Shown piece by piece: positions 42,647 through 51,987 of a stretch of 64,000 bases of DNA; position 1 is the stretch's first letter; each line of letters begins with the position of its first letter. The notes beneath the pieces were generated by a model. That model worked only from the letters and a program-made list of their open reading frames with translations. It had not been told where the DNA came from and ran no database searches. Source of the stretch: Brevundimonas halotolerans (GTDB lineage: Bacteria; Pseudomonadota; Alphaproteobacteria; Caulobacterales; Caulobacteraceae); assembly GCF_003730275.1 (NCBI RefSeq), contig NZ_QTTA01000001.1:35854-99853 (forward strand), read 5' to 3'. Position numbers and translations under genes: made by a program.

Positions 42647-44299
42647 TCAGTGGTGTTTCTCGTCCTTGACCACCGGCAGCTCATTGAACTGGTGATGCGG
42701 CGGCGGCGAGGACAGGGTCCATTCCAGGGTCGTGGCGCCTTCGCCCCACGGATTGGCAACGCCCGGGCGACGACGGATGGCGGCCTCGATCAGCACGATC
42801 AGGAAGACCACGACGCCGACCACGGTGATCACATAGCCCCACGACGACACCTGGTTCCAGAAGGTATAGGCCTCCGGATAGTCGATGTAGCGACGCGGCA
42901 TGCCCTGCAGGCCGAGGAAGTGCTGCGGGAAGAAGATCACATTCACGCCGACGAACATGATCCAGAAGTGCAGCGCGCCCAGGAACTCATTGTACTTCAC
43001 GCCGAACATCTTCTCGAACCAGTAGTAGAAGCCCGCGAAGATAGCGAACACGGCGCCCAGCGACAGCACATAGTGGAAGTGGGCGACGACGTAATAGGTG
43101 TCGTGGAAGCTGTAGTCGATGCCGGCATTGGCCAGCACCACGCCGGTCACGCCGCCGATGGTGAACAGGAAGATGAAGCCGACAGCCCACAGCATGGGCG
43201 TCTTGAAGTCGATGGACCCGCCCCACATGGTCGCGATCCAGCTGAATATCTTCACCCCGGTTGGAACAGCGATGACCATGGTCGCGGCGATGAAATAGGC
43301 CCGCAGGTTCACGGTCATGCCGACGGTGTACATGTGGTGGGCCCACACGACGAAGCCGATGAAGCCGATGGCCACCATGGCGTAGGCCATGGCCAGATAG
43401 CCGAACACGGGCTTCTTCGAGAAGGTCGAGACGATGTGGCTGATGATGCCGAAGCCCGGCAGGATCAGGATGTAGACCTCGGGGTGACCGAAGAACCAGA
43501 ACAGATGCTGGAACATCACCGGATCACCGCCGCCGGCGGGGTCAAAGAAGCTGGTGCCGAAGTTGCGGTCGGTCAGCAGCATGGTGATGGCGCCCGCCAG
43601 GACCGGCAGCGACAGCAGCAGCAGGAAGGCGGTGATCAGCACCGACCAGGCGAACAGCGGCATGCGGTGCAGGGTCATCCCCGGCGCGCGCATGTTGAAG
43701 ATGGTGGTGATGAAGTTGATGGCGCCGAGGATCGAGCTGGCGCCCGCGACGTGCAGGGAGAAGATCGCCAGATCCATGGCCGGGCCGGTGTGGCCCATGG
43801 TCGACAGCGGCGGATAGATGGTCCAGCCCCCGCCAAAGCCCTTGCCCGGGCCACCGTCGACGAACATCGACATGCACAGCAGGATCCAGGCCGCGACCAG
43901 CAGCCAGAACGAAATGTTGTTCATGCGCGGGAAGGCCATGTCCGGCGCACCGATCATGATGGGCACGAACCAGTTGCCGAAGCCGCCGATCATGGCGGGC
44001 ATGACCATGAAGAAGATCATGATCAGGGCGTGGGCCGTCACGGTGACGTTATAGCCGTGCTTGGACGCCTCAACGAGACCCAGCTGCTCGATCAGACCGC
44101 CCTGCACGAACACCTGCATGCCCGGCTCGGCCAGTTCCCAGCGGATCAGGCCCGAAAGGGCGCCGCCGACGATGCCCGCCATGATGGCGAACAGCAGATA
44201 CAGGGTGCCGATGTCCTTGTGATTGGTCGACAGGAACCAGCGGGTGAAGAACCCGGGCTTGTGGTCGTGATCGTCGTGGGCGGCGTGTGCGGTGGCCAT
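42647..44299 (-). CDS. ctaD: Cytochrome c oxidase subunit I
   Basis: This 550-residue catalytic subunit holds haem a and the haem a3-CuB centre. Landmarks are [14 protein letters not shown] near the N-terminus, the low-spin haem ligand region [23 protein letters not shown], and [17 protein letters not shown] with the cross-linked His-Tyr. [12 protein letters not shown] and [17 protein letters not shown], and the ligand pair in [17 protein letters not shown], complete the set. I start at MATAHAAHD, which has the typical short N-terminus; the in-frame extension upstream is Pro-rich and unlikely. It lies 25 bases after ctaC. Confidence 0.96.
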   Translation of the reverse strand: MATAHAAHDDHDHKPGFFTRWFLSTNHKDIGTLYLLFAIMAGIVGGALSGLIRWELAEPGMQVFVQGGLIEQLGLVEASKHGYNVTVTAHALIMIFFMVMPAMIGGFGNWFVPIMIGAPDMAFPRMNNISFWLLVAAWILLCMSMFVDGGPGKGFGGGWTIYPPLSTMGHTGPAMDLAIFSLHVAGASSILGAINFITTIFNMRAPGMTLHRMPLFAWSVLITAFLLLLSLPVLAGAITMLLTDRNFGTSFFDPAGGGDPVMFQHLFWFFGHPEVYILILPGFGIISHIVSTFSKKPVFGYLAMAYAMVAIGFIGFVVWAHHMYTVGMTVNLRAYFIAATMVIAVPTGVKIFSWIATMWGGSIDFKTPMLWAVGFIFLFTIGGVTGVVLANAGIDYSFHDTYYVVAHFHYVLSLGAVFAIFAGFYYWFEKMFGVKYNEFLGALHFWIMFVGVNVIFFPQHFLGLQGMPRRYIDYPEAYTFWNQVSSWGYVITVVGVVVFLIVLIEAAIRRRPGVANPWGEGATTLEWTLSSPPPHHQFNELPVVKDEKHH

Positions 44300-44324
44300 G
44301 GTCGTTTCGGGGCTCTCGCGTAAC

Positions 44325-45293
44325 TTATTGGGCGGCGGCGGGCGTTGCCGCCGGTTCGGAGGTGGCGGCATCAGCCGCCGTATCGGTTGTCGCTTCGGCG
44401 GCCGGAGCGACCTCAGCGGCGGCGGCTTCAGCCGCAGCAGCCGTCATGGAACCGCCCTTGGAGGCGACCCAGGCGGCGAACTCGGCTTCGGTCACCACGC
44501 GGATTTCGATGGGCATGAAGGCGTGATCGACGCCGCACAGCTCTGAGCACTGGCCGTAGTAGACGCCGGTGCGCTCTGCGTTGAACCAGGTCTCATTCGT
44601 GCGGCCCGGGACGGCGTCGGTCTTCAGGCCAAAGGCCGGCAGGGCGACCGAGTGAATGACATCCGACGCCGTGATCAGCAGACGCACCGTCTTGCCGACC
44701 GGCACGACCATGGCCTCGTCTGCAGCCAGACGATACGGCACGTTGCGGGCCTGGGCCTCGTCTTCCGGCAGCATGTTCGAGATATACTCGGGGACAGCCT
44801 GGTCGGGGTATTCATAGCCCCAGTTCCACTGGTTGCCGGTGACCTTCACGGTCAGGTCCGGCTCGGGCATGGCCTCATACTTGTACAGCAGCCGGAACGA
44901 GAAGATCGCGATCACCAGCAGGATCACGACGGGCACGATGGTCCAGATCACCTCGATCAGGGTGTTGTGGCTCCACTTGGCCGGGACCGGATTGGCCTTC
45001 TTGTTGTAGCGGATTGCCACCCAGATCAGCAGGCCCAGTACGAACAGGCTGATGATCGTGATGACCGGCATCAGGATCACGTCGTGGAACCAGATGGCGT
45101 CGTGCTTGAGCTCGGACGCCGCCGGCTGAAGGGCAATACCCCCGGCCCCCGGAGTCGGTTGACCCAGCAGTTCCTGGGCCATGGCGGGCATGGCCGAGGC
45201 CCCCACCATGATCGTGGCGCCGATCGAAGCGGTCATTGCCGCCGTGGCTGCCTTAAGGGCGCGAATGCCCGATGCCATCGCAGACGTCCTCAT
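44325..45293 (-). CDS. ctaC: Cytochrome c oxidase subunit II
   Basis: This 322-residue subunit carries the dinuclear CuA site that accepts electrons from cytochrome c. It has a signal peptide-like start ([18 protein letters not shown]), two membrane helices ([21 protein letters not shown] and [20 protein letters not shown]) and the cupredoxin domain. The CuA motif is [20 protein letters not shown], with an upstream ligand His in [13 protein letters not shown]. The C-terminal tail of about 50 residues is an Ala/Thr/Pro-rich run, unusual in composition. Two ATG codons (45293 and 45278) both have plausible ribosome-binding sites; I give the first. Confidence 0.94.
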   Translation of the reverse strand: MRTSAMASGIRALKAATAAMTASIGATIMVGASAMPAMAQELLGQPTPGAGGIALQPAASELKHDAIWFHDVILMPVITIISLFVLGLLIWVAIRYNKKANPVPAKWSHNTLIEVIWTIVPVVILLVIAIFSFRLLYKYEAMPEPDLTVKVTGNQWNWGYEYPDQAVPEYISNMLPEDEAQARNVPYRLAADEAMVVPVGKTVRLLITASDVIHSVALPAFGLKTDAVPGRTNETWFNAERTGVYYGQCSELCGVDHAFMPIEIRVVTEAEFAAWVASKGGSMTAAAAEAAAAEVAPAAEATTDTAADAATSEPAATPAAAQ

Positions 45294-45525
45294 CTCAGTC
45301 TTTCCTACGAGCGATCTGCGAACGGATCGCAGACGCACCCGGCCCCTCGGGCGTAGTGTGATGGCCGGTCCTTATCCCCCCGCTTCGCGCTTGCCAAGCG
45401 ATGGAGGGTCATCAATGCCGCTCCATGACGCCGCACCCGGAAATTAAATCGTCGTCATGTTTCGCAAGCTACCTTGCATCACCCAATAGCTTGCGATAGA
45501 GAATGGGTCATCAAAGGAGGCCGAT
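45294..45525. promoter_or_regulatory. Divergent ctaC/padR promoter region
   Basis: The 232-base gap separates the oxidase cluster from the PadR operon. Besides the PadR-proximal operator, a 13-base palindrome CGCTTG-C-CAAGCG at 45388-45400 lies about 95 bases upstream of ctaC and could control it. I cannot place promoters confidently. Confidence 0.45.
45462..45496. promoter_or_regulatory. Candidate PadR operator (inverted repeat)
   Basis: TCGCAAGCTA (45462-45471) and TAGCTTGCGA (45487-45496) are perfect 10-base inverted arms 15 bases apart, with an internal CTTGC half-site at 45473-45477. They lie 30-64 bases before the padR start, where the promoter should be, which suits autorepression. 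Confidence 0.65.
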
Positions 45526-45900
45526 TTGCCCGAGCCGATTGAAATACAGCTGAAGAAGGGGGTGCTGGGCCTGTGCGTCCTGGCCCTTCTGGCCCGTGAT
45601 GACAGCTACGCCTACGAGATCGCCAGTCGCCTGTCCGATGCGATCGATATGGGCGAAGGCACCATCTATCCCCTGATGCGCCGCATGCAGACGGATGGCT
45701 GGGTCGAGACCTATCTGGTCGAATCACCCGCCGGCCCTTCGCGTAAATACTACCGCCTGACCGATGCCGGCCGACGCGCTCTGGAAGACCAGGGCCGCGA
45801 ATGGCGCCGCTTTGCCAAGGCCGTCGATGACCTGATCACCGAGGCGGACACGCCCGTGCCCGCCACCACAGACACGCAAGAGGGGGGAGCTGCCCAATGA
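45526..45900 (+). CDS. PadR-family transcriptional regulator
   Basis: This 124-residue winged-helix regulator starts with TTG at 45526, five bases after a strong AAAGGAGG site. It has the PadR core IEIQLKKGVLGLCVLALLARDDSYAYEIASRLSDAIDMGEGTIYPLMRRMQTDGWVET, then the wing region PSRKYYRLTDAGRRALEDQGREW and a short C-terminal helix. It overlaps the HAAS-domain gene by four bases. PadR proteins usually repress their own operon, and an inverted repeat lies at the expected position. The inducing signal is unknown; in HAAS-containing operons the trigger is thought to be envelope or membrane stress. Confidence 0.92.
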   Translation: MPEPIEIQLKKGVLGLCVLALLARDDSYAYEIASRLSDAIDMGEGTIYPLMRRMQTDGWVETYLVESPAGPSRKYYRLTDAGRRALEDQGREWRRFAKAVDDLITEADTPVPATTDTQEGGAAQ

Positions 45901-46466
45901 CACGCGCCGAATTCATGTCCCGGCTCAAGAAGGGTCTGGTCGGCATGCCGACCAGCGCCGCCGCCGAAGTCCTCAACGACTATGAGGCCCATTTCGATGA
46001 CGGTCTGGCTGAGGGCCGCAGCGAGGCCGAGGTGGCCGCAGCCCTCGGTAATCCGGACCGCCTCGCCCGCGAGCTGAAGGCCGAGGCCGGTATCCGCCGC
46101 TGGCATCAGGAACAGAACCCCTCATCTGCCACGGCCGCCATTCTCGCGGTGCTGGGACTGGGCGCCATCGACATTCTGATCCTGCTGCCGCTGCTGATGA
46201 GCATCGTCGGCGTCATTCTGGGCGGCTATGCCGCCGCGCTGGGCACCTTCATTGCGGGAGTCATCCTCATGGTGGCAGGCCCCATCGCCGGAGCCCCCGG
46301 CGGTCCCCTGGCCGCCATCCTCGCCGGACTGGGCCTGATGGCTGCGTCCGTCACGGGCGCCGCCCTGCTGACCGTGCTGACCATCTGGCTGGTCAACGGC
46401 GTCGTCTGGTTCGCCCGCCTTCATTATCGCCTGCTCAAGCCCGCGCTTGAGCCACAGGTCGCCTGA
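45897..46466 (+). CDS. HAAS/DUF1700 membrane protein
   Basis: The 189-residue protein begins with a HAAS domain (MTRAEFMSRLKKGLVGMPTSAAAEVLNDYEAHFDDGLAEGRSEAEVAAALGNPDRLARELKAE), the helical module found with PadR regulators. Two or three hydrophobic segments follow (ILAVLGLGAIDILILLPLLMSIVGVILGGYAAALG and LAAILAGLGLMAASVTGAALLTVLTIWLVNGVVWF). It is translationally coupled to padR and precedes a GIN-type protein. The HAAS domain probably binds the regulator or signals membrane state; this is inference from the conserved operon. Confidence 0.88.
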   Translation: MTRAEFMSRLKKGLVGMPTSAAAEVLNDYEAHFDDGLAEGRSEAEVAAALGNPDRLARELKAEAGIRRWHQEQNPSSATAAILAVLGLGAIDILILLPLLMSIVGVILGGYAAALGTFIAGVILMVAGPIAGAPGGPLAAILAGLGLMAASVTGAALLTVLTIWLVNGVVWFARLHYRLLKPALEPQVA

Positions 46467-46488
46467 CCCCTTTTCCCGGAGAAACATC

Positions 46489-47271
46489 ATGATCCGCACA
46501 TCCCTGATCATTGCCGCCGCCGGGCTGGTTCTGACCCTTATCTGCCTGGGGGGAGCATTCGCCCTCGGCGGACGCGATCTGGCCAACAACAACTGGATCT
46601 GGACCCTCGGGGACGGTCACGGCGAGTCCGTCCGCTTCGAGCGGGTCCAGAACAGCGACGGCCGCGATGCCGGCCCCAAGGTCACCCGCACCCTGACCTG
46701 GGACGGGACCGACACCCTCGTCATGGATTTCGGCGGCGACGTTGAATATGTTCAGGGCGAGACTGCGGGCGTCACCGTCACCGGCACCCAGGAGCTGGTC
46801 GACCGGGTCGAGATCACCCAGGGCCGCATTCGCCTGAAGGACGGCGAGGACCAGGTCTACGTCAACTGGGGCGACGGAGGCCTCCGCGCCTGGAGCCCCC
46901 GCGACCGGCTGCGCGTGGTGGTGACCGCGCCGGACGTCACCCGCTTCCGCCTCAACGGCTCGGGTCATATGGACATCCGCGCCTACGATCAGGACCAGAT
47001 GGACCTCGGCATCTCGGGATCGGGGGAAATCGAGGCCGAGGGTCGCACCCGCGCCCTGACCCTCGATATCTCGGGCTCGGGCGAGGTCGATCTGGAGGCT
47101 CTCGAGCTGGCCGACGCAGACGTGACGGTCTCCGGCTCGGGCGAGGCGCGGCTGGGCCCCACCGGGCGCGCCGCCGTGGCCATCTCCGGCTCGGGCGACG
47201 TCACCCTGACCCGCCGTCCGGAAAGCCTCGACAGCCGGGTGTCCGGCTCGGGCGACATTCGTCAGCCCTGA
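46489..47271 (+). CDS. Exported beta protein, DUF2807/DUF4097 (GIN) type
   Basis: This 260-residue protein has an N-terminal signal or anchor (MIRTSLIIAAAGLVLTLICLG) and then a beta-helical body. The repeats GSGHMDIRA, ISGSGEIEAEG, ISGSGEVDLEAL, VSGSGEARLG, ISGSGDVTLTRR and VSGSGDIRQP show the characteristic G-S-G repeat of the head-GIN/DUF2807 fold. It is encoded 22 bases after the HAAS gene with a GGAGAAA site. Such proteins are suspected envelope stress or adhesin components; the function is not established. Confidence 0.88.
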   Translation: MIRTSLIIAAAGLVLTLICLGGAFALGGRDLANNNWIWTLGDGHGESVRFERVQNSDGRDAGPKVTRTLTWDGTDTLVMDFGGDVEYVQGETAGVTVTGTQELVDRVEITQGRIRLKDGEDQVYVNWGDGGLRAWSPRDRLRVVVTAPDVTRFRLNGSGHMDIRAYDQDQMDLGISGSGEIEAEGRTRALTLDISGSGEVDLEALELADADVTVSGSGEARLGPTGRAAVAISGSGDVTLTRRPESLDSRVSGSGDIRQP

Positions 47272-47318
47272 GCGGACCGGGCGGGTGACGCGGGCGCACG
47301 GCGTGCCTAGATAGGGGC

Positions 47319-48758
47319 ATGACCCAGTCCTCCTCCCCCGCCCTTTCGCCCTCTCTCCTTGAGGCTGCCGACCTGTCGCCAGAGGCGGCGCGGTCGATCC
47401 TGTCCGGTGCCATGACCGGCGCCGACGACGGCGAGCTGTTTCTGGAGCGGGCCGAGACCGAATCGCTGGTCTTCGACGATGGTCGGCTGAAGACGGCCTC
47501 CTATGATGCCCATGAGGGTTTTGGCCTGCGCGTGGTTTCGGACGAGACCGCAGGCTATGCCCACTCCAGCGTCGTCGACGCGGCCGCGATCGCACGGGCG
47601 GCCGAGACGGCCTCGCTGGCCACCCAGGGCCGCACCGGCGTGCAGGCCGAAGCGCCGGTGTCGACCAACCAGCAGCTCTATGCCCCGATTGACCCGCTGG
47701 CCTCGCCCGCCTTCTCGGACAAGATCGCCCTGCTGTCCGAAATCGATGCCTGGGCCCGGACGCGCGATCCCCGTGTCGTCCAGGTATCCGTGTCGATGGC
47801 GGGCGAGCATCGCGACATCGAGATCCTGCGGGCCGATGGACGCGGCGTGCGCGACATCCGCCCGCTGGTGCGGCTGAACGTCTCGGTCACGGTCGAACAG
47901 AACGGCCGCCGCGAAAGCGCCTCGGCCGGAGCCGGGGGCCGCGCTGGTTTCGACGCCTGGATCGCCCCGGCGCACTGGCAGGCCCAGGTGGACGAAGCCC
48001 TGCGTCAGGCGCTCGTGAACCTCGAGGCCGTCGATTGCCCGGCGGGCGAAATGGATGTGGTCCTCGGCGCAGGCTGGCCCGGGGTGCTGCTGCACGAAGC
48101 GGTCGGCCATGGCTTCGAGGGGGACTTCCACCGCAAGGGCAGCTCCGTCTTTTCCGGCATGATGGGCAAGCGGGTCGCCGCCCCCGGGGTGACTGTGGTC
48201 GATGACGGCTCGATCGCCGGGCGCCGCGGGTCGCTTACTGTCGATGATGAGGGCACGCCCACCTCGCGCACCGTGCTGATCGAGGACGGCATCATGGTCG
48301 GGCTGATGCACGACCGGCTGAGCGCGCGGAAACTGGGCGCCCGGGCCACCGGCAACGCCCGCCGCCAGTCCTTTGCCCACCCGCCCATGCCCCGCATGAC
48401 CAACACCTTCATGGAGGGCGGCAAGGACAGCCGCGCCGACATGATCGCCTCGACCAGGCGCGGCCTCTATGCCGCGAACTTCGGCGGCGGCCAGGTGGAC
48501 ATCACCAATGGCAAATTCGTCTTCCAGTGCACCGAGGCCTATCTGATCGAGGACGGCAGGATCACCGCCCCCGTGCGCGGCGCGACCCTGATCGGGGATG
48601 GCGCCACGGCCCTGACCAACATCAGCATGATCGGCGACGACTTTGCCTTTGATCCCGGCGTCGGTGTCTGCGGCAAGGGCGGCCAGGGCGTGCCGGTCGG
48701 TATCGGCCAGCCCAGCCTGAAGATCGGCGGCCTGACGGTGGGCGGGACCGCGCTTTAG
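47319..48758 (+). CDS. tldD: TldD metalloprotease
   Basis: This 479-residue protein is the TldD half of the TldD/TldE peptidase, which cleaves unfolded short peptides and modified peptides. The zinc motif is HEAVGHGFEGD (His-Glu-x-x-x-His) at about residue 260, and the distal residues lie in FQCTEAYLIEDG and GVCGKGGQGVPVGIGQPSLKIGGLTVGGTA. The first 200 residues form the N-terminal domain with FDDGRLKTASYDAHEGFGLRVV. tldD commonly lies near the oxidase genes in alphaproteobacteria; here a PadR operon lies between them. The TldE partner gene is not in the window. It converges with the TraB/GumN gene, with a four-base overlap. Confidence 0.93.
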   Translation: MTQSSSPALSPSLLEAADLSPEAARSILSGAMTGADDGELFLERAETESLVFDDGRLKTASYDAHEGFGLRVVSDETAGYAHSSVVDAAAIARAAETASLATQGRTGVQAEAPVSTNQQLYAPIDPLASPAFSDKIALLSEIDAWARTRDPRVVQVSVSMAGEHRDIEILRADGRGVRDIRPLVRLNVSVTVEQNGRRESASAGAGGRAGFDAWIAPAHWQAQVDEALRQALVNLEAVDCPAGEMDVVLGAGWPGVLLHEAVGHGFEGDFHRKGSSVFSGMMGKRVAAPGVTVVDDGSIAGRRGSLTVDDEGTPTSRTVLIEDGIMVGLMHDRLSARKLGARATGNARRQSFAHPPMPRMTNTFMEGGKDSRADMIASTRRGLYAANFGGGQVDITNGKFVFQCTEAYLIEDGRITAPVRGATLIGDGATALTNISMIGDDFAFDPGVGVCGKGGQGVPVGIGQPSLKIGGLTVGGTAL

Positions 48759-49747
48759 TCCTCGGCCTGATCGGCCCGCCAGTCGGGGCCGACAATCTCG
48801 AAACCGCGCCGTTCCAGATCGTCCAGAACTCCGCCGGTCTCGGCCAGCACCCGCAGCGGCGCGACAGCCAGCGTCACTCCCGGCTCGCGCAGGGCGCCCT
48901 CAACGGCGCTGATCCACTGCCCACGCAACAGGGTGCCCAGAGCCGGATCGCCCCAGGGCCAGCATTGCATCATGGCCGCCTCGATGGGCGACGCCATGAC
49001 CGCCGGAACATCAAACCGCGTCCAGGCCAGCCCTCGTGCCTGCACCGCTCCCGATCCGGCTTCAGTGGCCGCAATCGAAGCCTGCACGCAGGGAACCCAG
49101 GTTTCGGGCGGGCGGGTCAGCAGGTCGTCGATCAAGGTGTCGCCCCGCACACTGCCGATGGAGGTGACTGGCACCCGACCGCGCCGGGCAGCGCGTCGCA
49201 CAACCTCCCCCACCTCCTGATTTCCACGATCGCGCAGGCCCAGCCGGTCCGACAGCAGTTCGCTGCTCAGAATCAGAAAGCTGTCCCGGGACCAGTCCTC
49301 ATCATAGGTCGCCTCGAGCACGTCGAGACGGGCCTGCCATTCCGGCGACAGATAGTCGGCGCTGGTCTTGCCTTCCGGCATGCGGGTCAGGGTGCGTGAC
49401 CGCCAGATGACCCGGAAGATGTCGGCCGGGGAGACATTGGCCTGCTGAGGGAAATAGACCCGCTGAGCCTGACGCGTGGCCTGCTCAAGAGCATCAGGAC
49501 GCCATTCAATGCCGGCGGGCACCGCCTGGATCGCACCGACCAGCAGGACGGTAGCGTTGCCCCGGGTCACCTCCCACATCGGCGCGCCCGAGCGACGGGC
49601 CGTGACGATGATCTCGTCCACCGTCGTCTCGACGTCCTGCGCTGCGGCGCGCGGAGGTGCCATGGCCACCGCCGACACACAGGCAATCAGCGCCATGGAC
49701 GCCCATGCCATCCTGCCGCCCCAAACATTACGCCCAAGTAACATCAT
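48755..49747 (-). CDS. TraB/GumN-family exported protein with a TonB-box-like N-terminus
   Basis: This 330-residue exported protein has a signal peptide (MAWASMALIACVSAVAMAPP, then RAAAQ). Next comes VDEIIVTARRSG, the box seen at the mature N-terminus of many TonB-dependent receptors, then the TraB/GumN start GAPMWEVTRGNATVLLVGAIQAVPAGIEW. The domain ends with LAVAPLRVLAETGGVLDDLERRGFEIVGP. GumN is linked to peptidase-like Tiki enzymes, with His and Glu residues at the metal site. Here the usual G-x-x-H is G-A-I-Q (Gln in place of His), so catalysis is doubtful. It is divergent from two TonB receptors. The start could also be 36 bases later, at the ATG of MAWASM. Confidence 0.82.
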   Translation of the reverse strand: MMLLGRNVWGGRMAWASMALIACVSAVAMAPPRAAAQDVETTVDEIIVTARRSGAPMWEVTRGNATVLLVGAIQAVPAGIEWRPDALEQATRQAQRVYFPQQANVSPADIFRVIWRSRTLTRMPEGKTSADYLSPEWQARLDVLEATYDEDWSRDSFLILSSELLSDRLGLRDRGNQEVGEVVRRAARRGRVPVTSIGSVRGDTLIDDLLTRPPETWVPCVQASIAATEAGSGAVQARGLAWTRFDVPAVMASPIEAAMMQCWPWGDPALGTLLRGQWISAVEGALREPGVTLAVAPLRVLAETGGVLDDLERRGFEIVGPDWRADQAED

Positions 49748-49787
49748 GTATTGCCTGTCATGAAAGCGATTTAATCTACTTATCGAA

Positions 49788-49799
49788 CTTGTAACTGGC
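49788..49799 (+). promoter_or_regulatory. Shared 12-bp element upstream of the first tandem receptor
   Basis: CTTGTAACTGGC, ending 51 bases before the receptor start, is repeated exactly upstream of the second receptor at nearly the same distance. It is either a promoter element or a common regulator site. Confidence 0.6.
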
Positions 49800-49850
49800 C
49801 GGCGTCAACTTGAAAGACGACACCTCCCTTCACAGACGAGGGGAATATTC

Positions 49851-51902
49851 ATGACGCGTAAAACACTGTTGATCACCACAACCGTTGCCGCCCTGGCTAT
49901 GGCATTCGCGCCCCAGGCGCTGGCCCAAGATGCACAGGGCGATGGCTCAGCCGGCGCCAGCGCCACGGATCAGGGCATCCTGATCTTCACGCCCGACTTC
50001 TTTGCCGACCAGAACCCCAATACGGCTCTGGACATGGTCCAGCGCGTGCCGGGCTTTTCGGTGAGTGACGGTGACGGCGGGCGCGGCTTCGAAGGCGCTG
50101 TCGGAAACATCCTGATCAACGGCGCGCGCCCGGCCTCCAAGAATGACAGTGGGTCCTCGGTCCTGTCACGGACCCTGGTGGCCCAGGTCGAGCGCATCGA
50201 ACTGATCCGGGGCGGCGCTCCCGGCATCGACATGCAGGGCTATTCCGTCGTCGTGAACGTGATCCTGAAGAATGAGAGCAGCCGCCAGACGGTGATCAAT
50301 GCCAATGCCACCTTCTTTGATGGCGGCAGGGACGTATACGGCGGCTCCTACCAGTTTACCGCCCGTGACGGCGACCGGACCTGGGGCTTCACCCTGTCAG
50401 ACGGTATCGGCATGAGCGATTCCAACGGAATTGGTCCGGCAACGCGCCGTGCCGCCGACGGTACCCTGCTGCGGCAGGAGGACTTCTACAACGATGCCTA
50501 CGGCGGCGGCTCGGGCATCCGGGGCAACTATGCCGCCCCCCTGCTGGGCGGCAAGGTCGACCTGACGGCGCGCTATGGCGTCAATGACTTCCACAGCTTT
50601 GAACAGCTGACGGGTACCGGCACCTTCCGCGAAAGCCGTTTCGATAACGACGGGACGTCGGGCGAATTCGGCGCCGTCTATACCCGCCCCCTCGGCGCGC
50701 GCCTGTCGATGGAGACCCGGTTCATTCACGAGTTCTCTGACTTCGACTCGGTGTCTACCTATAACGCCGACATGGGCGGTGGACCGGAACCGGAACAGCG
50801 CTTCCAGTCGACGGGCGAGGCGTCGGAAACCATCGCGCGCAGCCTGGTCCGTTTCGAACGATCCGAGGCCCTGACCTTCGAGGGCGGCGGCGAGATCGCC
50901 TACAACCGCCTCGACACCGAACAGGCCTTCTCGGTCGGCGGAACGCCGGTGGTCCTGCCCTCGGCCTCGGTCGTGGTCGAGGAGACGCGCGGCGAACTGT
51001 TCGGCAAGAGCACCTGGCGCGTGTCGCCAACCCTGTCGCTCGAAAGCGGCCTCCGGCTCGAGTCCTCGACCATCAGCCAGTCGGGCGACACCGAGAACGA
51101 GAAGTCCTTCTTCTTCGCCAAGCCGCGGGTGCAGCTGAGCTGGACACCGATGGCCGATACCCAGGTGCGCGCCCGGTTTGAGCGCGAGGTGGGGCAGCTG
51201 GACTTTGGCGACTTTGCCGCCAGCGCCGAACTGGACAGCCAGAATGTGCTGGGCGGCAACGCCGACCTGGAACCCGAGGACCGCTGGATCAGTGAGGTCA
51301 CCTTCGAACGCCGGTTCTGGGGCGACGGCATCGTCAGCATCGGTCTACGCCACGACGAGATCGGCAATGTCATCGACCGCATTCCTCTGGCGGGTGGCCT
51401 GTCGGCCGTGGGCAACATCGGCGACGGCACGCTGGATCAGCTGTCGGTCAACATCATCATCCCCACCGACAAGGCCGGCATCAGCGGGGGCCAGTTCCGC
51501 TTCCGCAACGACTGGAACAGCACCGAGGTCACCGACCCGACCACCGGCGAGAAGCGTCCGATCTCGGGCGTGCGCGCCCGTCAGCCGGTGATCTCGTTCG
51601 CCCAGGACATCACCACATGGCGCGTCAACTGGAGCGTGGCGTGGATCCCGGTATTGGGCCAGGCCACCTATGACCCGGACCAGACCTTCGCCTGGAAGGG
51701 CAGCGACTATTTCGAGCTGGCGGCCGAATACAAGCCGACCGACAGCCTGTCGATCCGCGCCCAGGTCAATCTGTGGGACAATTTCGATACCGAGCGGACG
51801 GTGTATGCCGGCCGGACACCGCCACGCCCCATCGCCTTCATCGAGCGGCGCGAAATTGATCCGCGGACCTTCTTCTCGGTGCGGCTGCGCAAGACCTTCT
51901 GA
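49851..51902 (+). CDS. TonB-dependent receptor (first of a tandem pair)
   Basis: This 683-residue outer-membrane receptor has a signal peptide (TLLITTTVAALAMAFAPQALAQ). A plug domain follows with ILIFTPDFFADQNPNTALDMVQRVPGF, NILINGARPASKND, and RIELIRGGAPGIDMQGYSVVVNVILK. The barrel ends with FFSVRLRKTF, with terminal Phe. There is no obvious classical TonB box after the signal peptide; the region AGASATDQGILIF occupies that position. The ligand is unknown. It is paralogous to the next gene, sharing the plug phrases RIELIRGGAPGIDMQG and ALDMVQR-PGF. The TraB/GumN gene is divergent upstream. Confidence 0.92.
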   Translation: MTRKTLLITTTVAALAMAFAPQALAQDAQGDGSAGASATDQGILIFTPDFFADQNPNTALDMVQRVPGFSVSDGDGGRGFEGAVGNILINGARPASKNDSGSSVLSRTLVAQVERIELIRGGAPGIDMQGYSVVVNVILKNESSRQTVINANATFFDGGRDVYGGSYQFTARDGDRTWGFTLSDGIGMSDSNGIGPATRRAADGTLLRQEDFYNDAYGGGSGIRGNYAAPLLGGKVDLTARYGVNDFHSFEQLTGTGTFRESRFDNDGTSGEFGAVYTRPLGARLSMETRFIHEFSDFDSVSTYNADMGGGPEPEQRFQSTGEASETIARSLVRFERSEALTFEGGGEIAYNRLDTEQAFSVGGTPVVLPSASVVVEETRGELFGKSTWRVSPTLSLESGLRLESSTISQSGDTENEKSFFFAKPRVQLSWTPMADTQVRARFEREVGQLDFGDFAASAELDSQNVLGGNADLEPEDRWISEVTFERRFWGDGIVSIGLRHDEIGNVIDRIPLAGGLSAVGNIGDGTLDQLSVNIIIPTDKAGISGGQFRFRNDWNSTEVTDPTTGEKRPISGVRARQPVISFAQDITTWRVNWSVAWIPVLGQATYDPDQTFAWKGSDYFELAAEYKPTDSLSIRAQVNLWDNFDTERTVYAGRTPPRPIAFIERREIDPRTFFSVRLRKTF

Positions 51903-51928
51903 GCCCCGCAATCCGGCCACCTTTCCGT

Positions 51929-51940
51929 CTTGTAACTGGC
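51929..51940 (+). promoter_or_regulatory. Shared 12-bp element upstream of the second tandem receptor
   Basis: The exact CTTGTAACTGGC motif recurs here, ending 47 bases before the start of the second receptor. The first copy ends 51 bases before its own gene. Confidence 0.6.
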
Positions 51941-51987
51941 GATTGACGGTTCGGGCGTTATGGGTGGCCGGATCAACGGGAGGCGAC

